DNA of 64,000 nucleotides from Mycolicibacterium parafortuitum (GTDB lineage: Bacteria > Actinomycetota > Actinomycetes > Mycobacteriales > Mycobacteriaceae). The stretch spans positions 5,642,001-5,706,000 of the forward strand of contig NZ_AP022598.1 in the NCBI RefSeq assembly GCF_010725485.1. The letters are read 5' to 3'. The translations under genes and the position numbers were made by a program. Positions 9,533 to 19,125 of the stretch are shown here, in pieces (positions within the stretch are counted from its first letter, which is position 1; the number at the start of each line of letters is the position of its first letter). The notes below the pieces were generated by a model that was given only the letters and a program-made list of their open reading frames with translations, was not told where the DNA came from and ran no database searches.

Positions 9533-10057
9533 CTAGGGCGCCGGTGGCGTCGGCGTCGGAGCCTCGTCCGGCGGCGCGACGGTCGTCGGCGTCGGCGCCG
9601 CCGGTGCCTGGGTGAAGGTCTGCGGCGGCTGCGGACCGAACCCGTCGGGGTCGATGACGGTCGTGGACGGGCCGAACGGGATCAGCGGTCCCGGCGGGCC
9701 CTCGGTCGTCGTCTCCGACGGCGACGTCGTCGTCGGAGTCGTGGTCGGCGGGGGTGTCGTCGTGGTGGTCGTGGTCGTCGTGGTGGGCGGTGTGGTCGTC
9801 GTGTACTCCGGCACGCGGGTCTGGACGTTGGTGCGCGGCACCCAGGTGTAGTTCGGGTCGGGCACGAATCCCGGGGGCACCACCTGCTGTGCGGGGTCGA
9901 CGGCCGGCGCCTGCGGCTCGGGCTGATAGTTCTGGTTCACCCAGAAAAGTGCGACGAACACCACGATCAGTCCCGCCGTGGAGGTCCGCATCCGTCCGCC
10001 GAACAGATAGTTCGGCCAACCTCGGTCCTCGGCGACCCTCTTGAACGAGAACCTCAC
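9533..10057 (-). CDS. Pro/Thr-rich single-pass membrane protein (Rv3103c-like)
   Basis: 174 residues: a basic cytoplasmic start, one helix (about 27-40, TAGLIVVFVALFWV), then an extracytoplasmic low-complexity region with a run of threonines and prolines (about 85-125) and a Pro/Ala-rich tail. The position between ftsE and the MscS gene matches the proline-rich membrane protein Rv3103c. Function is unknown; the stalk-like repeat suggests a wall-spanning segment, possibly glycosylated at Thr. It overlaps the channel gene stop by four bases (ATGA). Confidence 0.8.
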   Translation of the reverse strand: MRFSFKRVAEDRGWPNYLFGGRMRTSTAGLIVVFVALFWVNQNYQPEPQAPAVDPAQQVVPPGFVPDPNYTWVPRTNVQTRVPEYTTTTPPTTTTTTTTTTPPPTTTPTTTSPSETTTEGPPGPLIPFGPSTTVIDPDGFGPQPPQTFTQAPAAPTPTTVAPPDEAPTPTPPAP

Positions 10058-11028
10058 GCGTCGGTCTCCGCCCGCTCGCCCTTGGGTTCGTGCTCGGCGG
10101 CCCTGGCGGGATGCGGAATCGCGGCCACCACCGGCGGCGCGAGCTCACCCGGGGCGACGATGCCGGCGACGCGCAGCGCGCGGACCACCAGCACCCGCAT
10201 CCGACGGCCCACCTCGAACTGCTTGCCCGGCAGCGTGCGGGCCACCATCCGCAGGTTCACGGTGTCGAGTTCGATGCTCTCCACGCCCATCAGCTGTGGC
10301 GGGTCGAGCAGCAGATCCTTGAGCTGCGGGTCGTCGATGGCGTTGCTCGCGACCTCGTGCAGCACATCGTTGACCGCGTTGAGGTCCGCCGAGGTCGGCA
10401 CCGGGATGTCGATGACGGCGCGGGCCCAATCCTTGGAGAGGTTGACCGTCTTGACGATCTGGCCGTTGGGGATGGTGAACATCTCGCCCTCCGACGAGCG
10501 CAGCTTGGTCACGCGCAGCGTGACGTCCTCGACGGTGCCCTCGGCGGGCAGCGCGATCCCGGAGACGGTGAGCGCGACGAGGTCACCGAACCCGTACTGC
10601 TTCTCGGTGATGATGAAGAATCCCGACAGCAGGTCCTGGACGAGGCGCTGCGCACCGAAACCGAGCGCGGCGCCGATCACCGCGGCCGGGGCGACCAGGG
10701 AGCCGATGGGGATCGCGAGGATGTCGGTGATCTGCACCGCGACCATCACGAACAGCAGCGCGACCGCCAGCCACGAGATCACCGATGCGACGGCCTGCCG
10801 GTGCTTGGCGCTCTCGGAGCGCACCAGCTGGTCGCTCTCCTGGTATTCGGCGTCGATGCGGCGCGTGACGCGCTGGGCCGCCCAGTTGATGAAGCGGGCC
10901 GCGAGCAGTCCGCCGATCATCAGCAGGGCGATCCGGACACCGCGGTCGAGGATCCAGACCCCGATGTCACCGCGCCAGAAGCCGTGCCAGCGCGAGGCCA
11001 GGTCGAATGCGAGCACGGTGGTGTTCAA
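10054..11028 (-). CDS. Small-conductance mechanosensitive channel (MscS family)
   Basis: About 324 residues from a TTG at 11028, two bases after the prfB stop; a longer frame to 11061 would overlap prfB. Two or three N-terminal helices are followed by the conserved pore and beta domain: SLVAPAAVIGAALGFGAQRLVQDLLSGFFIITEKQYGFGDLV, then VTLRVTKLRSSEGEMFTIPNGQIVKTVNLSKDWARA. It would release osmolytes on hypo-osmotic shock. The position corresponds to Rv3104c. The start codon is not certain, since no good ribosome-binding site is seen. Confidence 0.9.
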   Translation of the reverse strand: MNTTVLAFDLASRWHGFWRGDIGVWILDRGVRIALLMIGGLLAARFINWAAQRVTRRIDAEYQESDQLVRSESAKHRQAVASVISWLAVALLFVMVAVQITDILAIPIGSLVAPAAVIGAALGFGAQRLVQDLLSGFFIITEKQYGFGDLVALTVSGIALPAEGTVEDVTLRVTKLRSSEGEMFTIPNGQIVKTVNLSKDWARAVIDIPVPTSADLNAVNDVLHEVASNAIDDPQLKDLLLDPPQLMGVESIELDTVNLRMVARTLPGKQFEVGRRMRVLVVRALRVAGIVAPGELAPPVVAAIPHPARAAEHEPKGERAETDA

Positions 11029-11030
11029 GG

Positions 11031-12140
<1,110 letters not shown>

Positions 12141-12326
12141 GGGAGAACAGGTTACTCACTCCGGCGACGCTGCTGGCTGTCGATGCCCGGACCTGGAATT
12201 TCACACCCGCCGTCCCAGAATCCCGTCGAGGTCGATCTTGGCGTTCTAAAGTCGGGTTCGGACCCTCGCCCGGCCGCGTCGCGACAGCCCCTTGCGCGCG
12301 CCCGGGCAGCGACAGAAAGCGTGTGC

Positions 12327-13703
12327 ATGCCCGAATTGCGGCCGTACTACGTGGCCATCGTCGGCTCGGGACCCTCCGGGTTCTTCGCCGCCGCCTCATT
12401 GTTGAAACACGGTGCCTCCGAAGGGAACCGCGACGTGCGCGTCGACATGCTGGAGATGCTGCCCACCCCGTGGGGGCTGGTGCGCTCCGGCGTCGCCCCC
12501 GACCACCCGAAGATCAAATCCATCAGCGCCCAGTTCGACAAGATCGCGCTCGACCCGCGATTCCGGTTCTTCGGCAACCTCGTCGTCGGCGACCATGTGC
12601 ACCCGGCCGAGCTGGCCGAACGCTACGACGCGGTGGTCTACGCGATCGGCGCGCAGTCCGACCGCGCGCTCGGCATCCCGGGCGAGGATCTGCCGGGCAG
12701 CGTGGCCGCCGTCGACTTCGTCGGGTGGTACAACGCGCATCCGCACTTCCAGGAGATGTCGCCGGACGTCTCCGGCGGCCGCGCGGTGGTGGTCGGCAAC
12801 GGCAACGTCGCCATCGATGTGGCGCGCATTCTGGTCAGCGATCCGGACATCCTCGGCGAGACCGACATCTCCGACCATGCGCTGGAGTCGCTGCAGACCC
12901 GTGGTGTGGAGGAAGTGCTGCTCATCGGCAGGCGCGGTCCGCTGCAGGCGCCGTTCACCACCCTGGAACTGCGTGAGCTCGGTGATCTGGAGGCGCTCGG
13001 CGACGTCGACGTGATCGTCGACCCGGCGGACTTCGCCGACATCACCGAGGAGGATCTGGAGGCGGCGGGCAAGACGGTCCGCAACAACATCAAGGTGTTA
13101 CGCGGGTACGCCGAGACCACCCCGAAGGGAGCACGCCGGCGGATCGTGTTCCGGTTCTGCACCTCCCCGATCGAGATCAAGGGCGACGGCAAGGTCGAAT
13201 CGATCGTGCTGGGCCGCAACGAGCTGGTCCGGGATGCCGACGGGCGGGTCAGCGCCAAGGACACCGGCGAGCGCGAGGAGGTGCCGGCGCAGCTGGTGGT
13301 GCGCGCCGTCGGCTACCGCGGCCTGCCGACGCCCGGGCTGCCGTTCGACGAGCGCTCCGGGACGATCCCGCACACCGACGGCCGGGTCGAGGGCAGCCGC
13401 AACGAGTACGTCGTGGGCTGGATCAAGCGCGGCCCCACCGGTGTGATCGGCAGCAACAAGAAGGACTCGGCGGACACGGTCGAGACGCTGCTGGCCGACC
13501 TCAGCGCCGGCGAGGTCGCCGAGCTCGGTGACGGACACCTGGAGCAGGTGGAGCGTTGGCTACTGGAGCGCCAGCCCAAGCTGGTGACGACCGAGCACTG
13601 GAAGCTGATCGACGAGCACGAACGCACGACCGGTCAGGGATCGGGCCGGCCGCGGGTGAAGTTGACGAGCGTGGCGGACCTGCTCCGGATCGGGCACGGC
13701 TGA
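12327..13703 (+). CDS. fprA: NADPH-ferredoxin/adrenodoxin reductase FprA
   Basis: 458 residues from ATG 12327 (MPELRPYYVAIVGSGPSG); the open frame further upstream is not coding. FAD-binding GSGPSGFFAAASLL at the N-terminus, NADPH-binding VVVGNGNVAIDVARIL (about 155), and the C-terminal NEYVVGWIKRGPTGVIGSNKKDSADTVETLL of the adrenodoxin reductase family. It passes electrons from NADPH to ferredoxins, for example for cytochromes P450. In M. tuberculosis it also diverges from prfB (Rv3106). The TGA stop lies within the first copy of a 32-bp repeat. Confidence 0.96.
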   Translation: MPELRPYYVAIVGSGPSGFFAAASLLKHGASEGNRDVRVDMLEMLPTPWGLVRSGVAPDHPKIKSISAQFDKIALDPRFRFFGNLVVGDHVHPAELAERYDAVVYAIGAQSDRALGIPGEDLPGSVAAVDFVGWYNAHPHFQEMSPDVSGGRAVVVGNGNVAIDVARILVSDPDILGETDISDHALESLQTRGVEEVLLIGRRGPLQAPFTTLELRELGDLEALGDVDVIVDPADFADITEEDLEAAGKTVRNNIKVLRGYAETTPKGARRRIVFRFCTSPIEIKGDGKVESIVLGRNELVRDADGRVSAKDTGEREEVPAQLVVRAVGYRGLPTPGLPFDERSGTIPHTDGRVEGSRNEYVVGWIKRGPTGVIGSNKKDSADTVETLLADLSAGEVAELGDGHLEQVERWLLERQPKLVTTEHWKLIDEHERTTGQGSGRPRVKLTSVADLLRIGHG

Positions 13704-13804
13704 CGACGAAGCGGGCGAGGGACGAGCCCGTGAGGAGTCGGCCCATCCAGCACGGCTGACGATCGAGCACGCCTGACGACGAAGCGGGCGAGGGACGAGC
13801 CCGT
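13700..13804 (+). repeat. Two copies of a 32-bp direct repeat after fprA
   Basis: Identical 32-bp units occupy 13700-13731 and 13773-13804 (73-base period); each starts CTGACGACGAAGCGGGCGAG and ends GGACGAGCCCGT. The first starts at the fprA stop codon, the second runs into the stop of the minus-strand gene at 13804. A shorter related piece, CACGGCTGACGA, also occurs at 13751. Inside each unit CGGGC and GCCCG can pair as a small hairpin. Confidence 0.85.
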
Positions 13805-14172
13805 CAGCTGTACGGCGCGGGCGGCGGCGGATCGGCCGGCGGCATCGGCTCGGGTCGCGAACCGAACGCCCACTTCTCCGGGTTGCGCGGGTTGTACATC
13901 ACGTCGATGAGCTGACCCATCGTCGGCCAGGCGTTCACGTCGACGGCGAGCCGCGCGTAGACGGTGTACTCGTTGACGGTCGGTCCGTTGATCACGCCGG
14001 TGATGGTGACGAACTGCTCGCCGCTGACCCCGTCGGGGCGCGGGCTGACCCCGGTGACCAGCAGCGTGCCGGGCGCCCAGTCGGCGCCGGCGCCCCGTCC
14101 TCGTCGCAGCAGCGGCCGCGCCAGGAGCACCAGCGCGCCGACGAGCAGCAGGATCATTGCGAGTTCGAACAC
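13804..14172 (-). CDS. Small membrane-anchored hypothetical protein
   Basis: 122 residues: an N-terminal hydrophobic helix ([21 protein letters not shown]), a basic RRGRG stop-transfer segment, a soluble domain with [37 protein letters not shown], and a proline-rich end. I do not recognise a family with known function. It diverges from hisN with only about 23 bases between starts, so promoters must overlap the coding starts. Confidence 0.75.
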   Translation of the reverse strand: MFELAMILLLVGALVLLARPLLRRGRGAGADWAPGTLLVTGVSPRPDGVSGEQFVTITGVINGPTVNEYTVYARLAVDVNAWPTMGQLIDVMYNPRNPEKWAFGSRPEPMPPADPPPPAPYS

Positions 14173-14195
14173 ACGGCCATGGTAGGCATGCGCCT

Positions 14196-14975
14196 ATGAG
14201 CACCATCGCCGACGACGTCGCCCTCGCGCTCCGACTGGCCGATCAGGCCGACACGTTGACCATGAACCGCTTCGGCGCGGTCGACCTTCGGGTCGAGACG
14301 AAACCGGACCTGACGCCGGCCACCGACGCCGATCTGGACACCGAGAAACTGCTGCGCGCGCAGCTGTCCGATCACCGTCCCGCGGATTCGGTCTTCGGCG
14401 AGGAGTTCGGCGGCACCAAGGAGTTCACCGGCAGGCAGTGGGTCCTCGATCCGATCGACGGCACCAAGAACTTCGTCCGCGGCGTGCCGGTGTGGTCGAC
14501 GCTGATCGCGCTGCTCGACGATGGCGTGCCGGTGGTCGGCGTGGTCAGCGCCCCGGCGCTCGGGCGGCGATGGTGGGCCGGACACGGGCAGGGCGCGTTC
14601 ACGTCGTTCGGCGACAGCACGCGGCAGATCTCGGTGTCCGGAGTCGGCGATCTCGACTCGGCGAGCCTGTCGTACTCGGATCTGACAACCGGCTGGGACG
14701 ACAAACGGCCTCGGTTCGTTGAGTTGCTCGACACGGTGTGGCGAGTCCGGGGCTACGGCGACTTCTGGTCCTACTGCCTGGTCGCCGAAGGCGCGGTGGA
14801 CGTGGCGGTGGAGCCGGAGGTGAAGCTCTGGGACCTCGCGCCGCTCGACATCCTGGTCCGCGAGGCCGGTGGCCGGTTCACGGATCTGTCGAACAACGTG
14901 GGCCCGCACGGCGGAAGCGCGGTGGCCACCAACGGATTGCTGCACGACGCGGTGCTCGCCGCGCTGGCGGACTGA
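14196..14975 (+). CDS. hisN: Histidinol-phosphatase (inositol monophosphatase family)
   Basis: 259 residues from ATG 14196. Motifs of the Mg-dependent inositol-phosphatase superfamily: GEEFGG (about 65), [19 protein letters not shown] (about 83-101) and [19 protein letters not shown] (about 215). It sits just upstream of fadE24/fadE23 as Rv3137 does in M. tuberculosis, the actinobacterial HisN that removes phosphate from L-histidinol phosphate. The activating-enzyme gene pflA found between them in M. tuberculosis is absent. A generic inositol or fructose bisphosphate phosphatase role is less likely. Confidence 0.88.
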   Translation: MSTIADDVALALRLADQADTLTMNRFGAVDLRVETKPDLTPATDADLDTEKLLRAQLSDHRPADSVFGEEFGGTKEFTGRQWVLDPIDGTKNFVRGVPVWSTLIALLDDGVPVVGVVSAPALGRRWWAGHGQGAFTSFGDSTRQISVSGVGDLDSASLSYSDLTTGWDDKRPRFVELLDTVWRVRGYGDFWSYCLVAEGAVDVAVEPEVKLWDLAPLDILVREAGGRFTDLSNNVGPHGGSAVATNGLLHDAVLAALAD

Positions 14976-15017
14976 GGCTGTTGCCCGCGGCCTTGTGAGT
15001 TCGGTAACAGAACGGCC

Positions 15018-15063
15018 TACCTTACTCATCAGTCAGTTCGCTTACCTTACTCTGGAGTCAGTT
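15018..15063 (+). promoter_or_regulatory. Tandem dyad sites upstream of fadE24
   Basis: TACCTTACTC followed after three bases by AGTCAGTT occurs twice with an exact 25-bp period (15018-15038 and 15043-15063). Each unit has a dyad core (ACTC-TG-GAGT in the second, ACT-CATC-AGT in the first). Each also carries TACCTT, which fits a TAnnnT -10. The pair lies 42-87 bases before the fadE24 ATG and looks like a double binding site for a TetR-type regulator. Confidence 0.5.
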
Positions 15064-15104
15064 GCGCGATCGCGCATCACCGACTCACACGAGGGCCGTT
15101 GACA

Positions 15105-16487
15105 ATGACGAACACCAGTCCGTCCAAACGGACCGACCGCGAGAGCGCCGTCGGCCTCCACAAGCACCGCCGGACCGCGGTCGACATCGGGATCGCGCTG
15201 CTCACCCCGCTCGTCGGGCAGGAGTTTCTGGACAAGCACAACCTGCGCGATCCGCTCAACCGCGGCATCAAGTACGGCGTCAAGCACGCGTTCTCCGCGG
15301 CTGGGGCCGCGACGCGCCAGTTCAAGCGGGTCCAGGGTCTCGGCAAGGCCCCGGTCCGGCTCAAGTCCAGCGGCGCCGACTACTTCGACCTGACCCCCGA
15401 CGACGACCAGAAGATGATCGTCGAGACGGTCAGCGAGTTCGCCGAGGAGGTGCTGCGGCCCGCCGCCCACGACGCCGACGCCGCCGCGACCTATCCGGCG
15501 GACCTCATCGCCAAGGCCGCCGAACTCGGCATCACCGCGATCAACGTCCCCGAGGACTTCGAGGGCATCGCCGAGCATCGCGCCACCGTCACGAACGCAC
15601 TCGTCGCCGAGGCGCTGGCGTACGGCGACATGGGTCTGGCGCTGCCCATCCTCGCGCCCGCCGGCGTCGCGTCGGCGCTGACGCACTGGGGCAGCGCCGA
15701 CCAGCAGGCGACCTATCTGAGTGAGTTCGCCGGCGAACACGTCCCGCAGGCCAGCGTCGCGATCGCCGAACCGCATCCGCTGTTCGATCCGACGATGCTC
15801 AAGACGACCGCGGTCCGCACCCCCAGCGGGTACCGCCTCGACGGAGTGAAGTCGCTGGTGCCCGCGGCTGCCGATGCCGAGATGTTCATCGTCGGCGCGC
15901 AGCTCAACGGCAGGCCCACACTGTTCGTCGTCGAGGCGTCGACCTCCGGCGTGACGATCACGGCGGACCCCAGCATGGGCATCCGTGCGGCCGCGCTGGG
16001 CAAGGTCGAACTCCACAACGTCACCGTCCCGCTGAGCGCACGGCTCGGCGAGGACGTTTCCGAAGCCGAGCACGCCCAGACCTATTCGGAGGCCATCGCA
16101 CTGTCCCGGCTCGGCTGGGCCGCGCTGGCGGTGGGCACCTCGCACGCGATGCTCGACTACGTCATCCCGTACATCAAGGAGCGCACCGCGTTCGGCGAAC
16201 CCATCGCGCACCGGCAGTCGGTGGCGTTCATGGCCGCCAACATGGCCATCGAACTCGACGGCCTGCGGTTGATCACCTGGCGCGGCGCCGCCCGCGCCGA
16301 GCAGGGGCTGTCGTTCGCCCGCGAGGCCGCGCTGGCCAAGAAGCTGGGCACCGACAAGGGCATGCAGATCGGTCTCGACGGCGTGCAGTTGCTCGGCGGC
16401 CACGGCTACACCAAGGAACACCCGGTCGAGCGCTGGTACCGCGATCTGCGGGCCATCGGCGTCGCCGAGGGTGTCGTCGTTCTCTAG
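15105..16487 (+). CDS. fadE24: Acyl-CoA dehydrogenase FadE24
   Basis: 460 residues from ATG 15105, preceded by GAGGG at the right distance (a TTG at 15099 is too close). A non-standard N-terminal extension of about 90 residues precedes the acyl-CoA dehydrogenase fold (from SSGADYFDLTPDDDQKMIVETV). FAD and substrate regions are present, but the C-terminus stops at VAEGVVVL, just after the position of the usual IYEGTNEIQR motif, so the last helix of a normal enzyme is missing. It is followed 15 bases later by fadE23. In mycobacteria adjacent fadE genes often encode alpha2beta2 complexes, and this shortened subunit fits that pattern. Synteny equals Rv3139. Confidence 0.9.
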   Translation: MTNTSPSKRTDRESAVGLHKHRRTAVDIGIALLTPLVGQEFLDKHNLRDPLNRGIKYGVKHAFSAAGAATRQFKRVQGLGKAPVRLKSSGADYFDLTPDDDQKMIVETVSEFAEEVLRPAAHDADAAATYPADLIAKAAELGITAINVPEDFEGIAEHRATVTNALVAEALAYGDMGLALPILAPAGVASALTHWGSADQQATYLSEFAGEHVPQASVAIAEPHPLFDPTMLKTTAVRTPSGYRLDGVKSLVPAAADAEMFIVGAQLNGRPTLFVVEASTSGVTITADPSMGIRAAALGKVELHNVTVPLSARLGEDVSEAEHAQTYSEAIALSRLGWAALAVGTSHAMLDYVIPYIKERTAFGEPIAHRQSVAFMAANMAIELDGLRLITWRGAARAEQGLSFAREAALAKKLGTDKGMQIGLDGVQLLGGHGYTKEHPVERWYRDLRAIGVAEGVVVL

Positions 16488-16502
16488 GAAGGTCTTTCGG
16501 AC

Positions 16503-17711
16503 ATGGCTATCAACTTGGAAATGCCCAAGAAGCTGCAGGCGGTCATCGAGAAGGGCCACCAGGGTGCCGCAGAGATGCTGCGGCCGATCTCGCGCAAGTA
16601 CGACCTCGCCGAGCACGCCTACCCGGTCGAACTCGACACGCTGGCCGCGCTGTTCGAGGGCATCACGGACGCCAAGACGATCTCGTTCGCCGGCACCGAC
16701 GCGTTCCGCGCCGGCGACGGCCCGAAGGAGAACGTCAACGGCGCCAACATGTCCGCGCTGCTGAACGCACTGGAGGTCAGCTGGGGTGACGTCGCCCTGC
16801 TGCTGTCGGTGCCGTATCAGGGGCTGGGCAACGCGGCGATGTCCGGGGTCGCCACCGAGGAACAGCTCGAGCGGCTCGGCAAGGTGTGGGCGGCGATGGC
16901 CATCACTGAGCCCAGCTTCGGCTCCGACTCGGCGGCGGTGTCGACCACCGCGACCCTCGACGGCGACGAGTACGTCATCAACGGCGAGAAGATCTTCGTC
17001 ACCGCCGGTTCGCGGGCCAGCCATATCGTGGTGTGGGCGACGCTGGACAAGTCGAAGGGACGCGCGGCGATCAAGTCGTTCATCGTCCCGCGGGAGCATC
17101 CCGGCGTCACCGTCGAGCGCCTCGAGCACAAGCTCGGCATCAAGGCCTCCGACACCGCGGTGATCCGGTTCGACAACGCGCGCATCCCGAAGGACAACCT
17201 GCTGGGCAGCCCGGACATCGAGGTGGAGAAGGGCTTCGCCGGGGTCATGGAGACGTTCGACGCGACCCGTCCGGTGGTCGCCGCGATGGCCGTCGGAGTG
17301 GCCCGGGCAGCGCTCGAGGAGCTCCGCAAGATCCTCACCGACGCCGGCATCGAGATCGACTACGACAAGCCGGCACACGCCCAGAGCGCCGCCGCCGCCG
17401 AGTTCCTCCGGATGGAAGCCGACTGGGAGGCCGGTTACCTGCTGACCGTGCGCTCGGCGTGGCAGGCCGACAACCGCATCCCGAACTCCAAGGAAGCGTC
17501 GATGGGCAAGGCCAAGGCCGCCCGGGTCGGCAGCGACATCACGTTGAAAGCCGTCGAAATGGCCGGAACCACCGGTTATTCGGAGCAGACACTGTTGGAG
17601 AAGTGGGCGCGCGACTCGAAGATCCTCGACATCTTCGAGGGCACCCAGCAGATCCAGCAGCTGGTCGTCGCGCGGCGACTGCTTGGCCTGTCCTCGGCCG
17701 AACTGAAATAG
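16503..17711 (+). CDS. fadE23: Acyl-CoA dehydrogenase FadE23
   Basis: 402 residues, full-length fold: ITEPSFGSDSAAVSTTA (substrate/FAD region), the beta-domain YVINGEKIFVTAG, and the C-terminal KILDIFEGTQQIQQLVVARRLLG with the expected catalytic-region glutamate. It catalyses flavin-dependent alpha,beta-dehydrogenation of an acyl-CoA of unknown chain type. The AAGG ribosome-binding site lies in the 15-base gap from fadE24, so both are one transcript. Synteny equals Rv3140. A heteromeric complex with FadE24 is inferred. Confidence 0.93.
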   Translation: MAINLEMPKKLQAVIEKGHQGAAEMLRPISRKYDLAEHAYPVELDTLAALFEGITDAKTISFAGTDAFRAGDGPKENVNGANMSALLNALEVSWGDVALLLSVPYQGLGNAAMSGVATEEQLERLGKVWAAMAITEPSFGSDSAAVSTTATLDGDEYVINGEKIFVTAGSRASHIVVWATLDKSKGRAAIKSFIVPREHPGVTVERLEHKLGIKASDTAVIRFDNARIPKDNLLGSPDIEVEKGFAGVMETFDATRPVVAAMAVGVARAALEELRKILTDAGIEIDYDKPAHAQSAAAAEFLRMEADWEAGYLLTVRSAWQADNRIPNSKEASMGKAKAARVGSDITLKAVEMAGTTGYSEQTLLEKWARDSKILDIFEGTQQIQQLVVARRLLGLSSAELK

Positions 17712-17828
17712 ACCCGCGTCGCCCCGTCGCCCGCACCGATGTGGGAGGATCGCCGGACGCCGACGTGTGAGGCGGTGCCGCTGGACGAATGAACGCCCGC
17801 CCGCCTCAGACGTGGTCGAGGGGGCACC

Positions 17829-19076
17829 ATGGCCGGACCCAGCGGATTCGCCGTCGATCCCGCGCTGAGCGATCTGTACAAGGACCTGCACCGGCATCCC
17901 GAACTCGGATTCGGCGAGCACCGGACCGCGGCGATCGTGGCGGATCGGCTGCAGGCGGCCGGCGCCGAGGTGACCACCGGTGTCGGCGGCACCGGTGTCG
18001 TGGGTGTCCTCAAGAACGGGGACGGCCCGACGGCGCTGTTGCGGGCGGACATGGATGCACTGCCGATCAGGGAGCAGACCGGCCTCGACTACGCCAGCAC
18101 CGCCACGGCCACCACAGCCGACGGCGCGACGGTGCCGGTGGCACACGCGTGCGGCCACGACATGCACACCACCTGCCTTCTCGGCGCCGCGACAGCTCTG
18201 GCCGCCGACCGGTCGCGCTGGTCGGGCACCGCCCTGCTGGTGTTCCAGCCCGCCGAGGAGCTGGGTGCCGGCGCCCAGGCCATGGTCGACGACGGACTGT
18301 TCGACCGGTTCGGACGGCCCGACGTGATCCTGGGCCAGCACGTCGCCCCGCTTCCGGCCGGCAAGATCGCCGGCCACCCCGGTCCGGCGTACGCGGCGTC
18401 GGACTCGTTGCGGGTGCGGTTCATCGGCCGCGGGGCGCACGGTTCGATGCCCGAGGCCTCGGTGGACCCGGTCGTGATGGCGTCGGCGGCGGTGATGCGC
18501 CTGCAGACGGTGATCTCCCGAGAGGTTCCCAGCATCGCGGTCGCCGTGCTCACGGTCGGGTCGATCCACGCCGGCGATGCCGCCAACGTGATTCCCGGGC
18601 ACGCCGAGATCCAACTCAACATTCGCAGCTACGACACCGCGGTGCGGCAGCGCATCCTCGACGCCGTCCACCGCATCGTGCGCGCCGAAGCCGCCGCCGC
18701 AGGGGCACCCGAGGACCCCGAGATCACGTCGACCGAACACTTCCCCATCGTCACCAACAGCCCCGAGGCGTTGCACCGGACTCTCGACGCCTTCGCGCTG
18801 TGGCTGGGCAGGGACAACATCCTGGATCCCGGCGCGGGGGCGGGCAGTGAGGACGTCGGCGTGCTGGCCACCAGTTCCGGTGCGCCGCTGTCGTTCTGGC
18901 TTCTCGGTGGCGCCGACCCGGCCCTGTTCACCACCGGCGACCTGAGCGACCCGGCGTTGCTCCGCGTTCCGTCGAACCACTCACCCAAGTACGCGCCCGA
19001 TCTGCCGCAGACCCTCCCGGTCGGGGTGGGAGCGCTGGTGACCGCGGCGCGGACCTGGTTGCCCGCGGCAGGCTGA
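17829..19076 (+). CDS. M20 family amidohydrolase
   Basis: 415 residues of the M20D type. Metal and catalytic residues: HRHPELGFGE, RADMDALPI, HACGHDMH, FQPAEELGAGA, GQHVAPLPAG and the C-terminal SNHSPKYAPD; the dimerisation lid contains RGAHGSMPEASVDPV. Such enzymes hydrolyse N-acyl or N-carbamoyl amino acids or related amides with a two-metal centre. No signal peptide. It stands alone on the plus strand 117 bases after fadE23; the true substrate cannot be read. Confidence 0.9.
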   Translation: MAGPSGFAVDPALSDLYKDLHRHPELGFGEHRTAAIVADRLQAAGAEVTTGVGGTGVVGVLKNGDGPTALLRADMDALPIREQTGLDYASTATATTADGATVPVAHACGHDMHTTCLLGAATALAADRSRWSGTALLVFQPAEELGAGAQAMVDDGLFDRFGRPDVILGQHVAPLPAGKIAGHPGPAYAASDSLRVRFIGRGAHGSMPEASVDPVVMASAAVMRLQTVISREVPSIAVAVLTVGSIHAGDAANVIPGHAEIQLNIRSYDTAVRQRILDAVHRIVRAEAAAAGAPEDPEITSTEHFPIVTNSPEALHRTLDAFALWLGRDNILDPGAGAGSEDVGVLATSSGAPLSFWLLGGADPALFTTGDLSDPALLRVPSNHSPKYAPDLPQTLPVGVGALVTAARTWLPAAG

Positions 19077-19125
19077 CAGCGCCGAACGGACCAAAAACCC
19101 GGGCAGCGCTTGTTACGGTGCGCTC

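Noticed and set aside
9612..9851. Val/Gly-rich open frame on the plus strand
   Set aside because: It is the antisense of the threonine-coding repeat in the Pro/Thr-rich membrane protein gene.
15042..18980. Open frame of 1312 codons on the minus strand
   Set aside because: It lies antisense to hisN downstream region, fadE24, fadE23 and the M20 gene. Composition is Arg/Gly/His-rich, as expected for the antisense of GC-rich genes, with no family motif.
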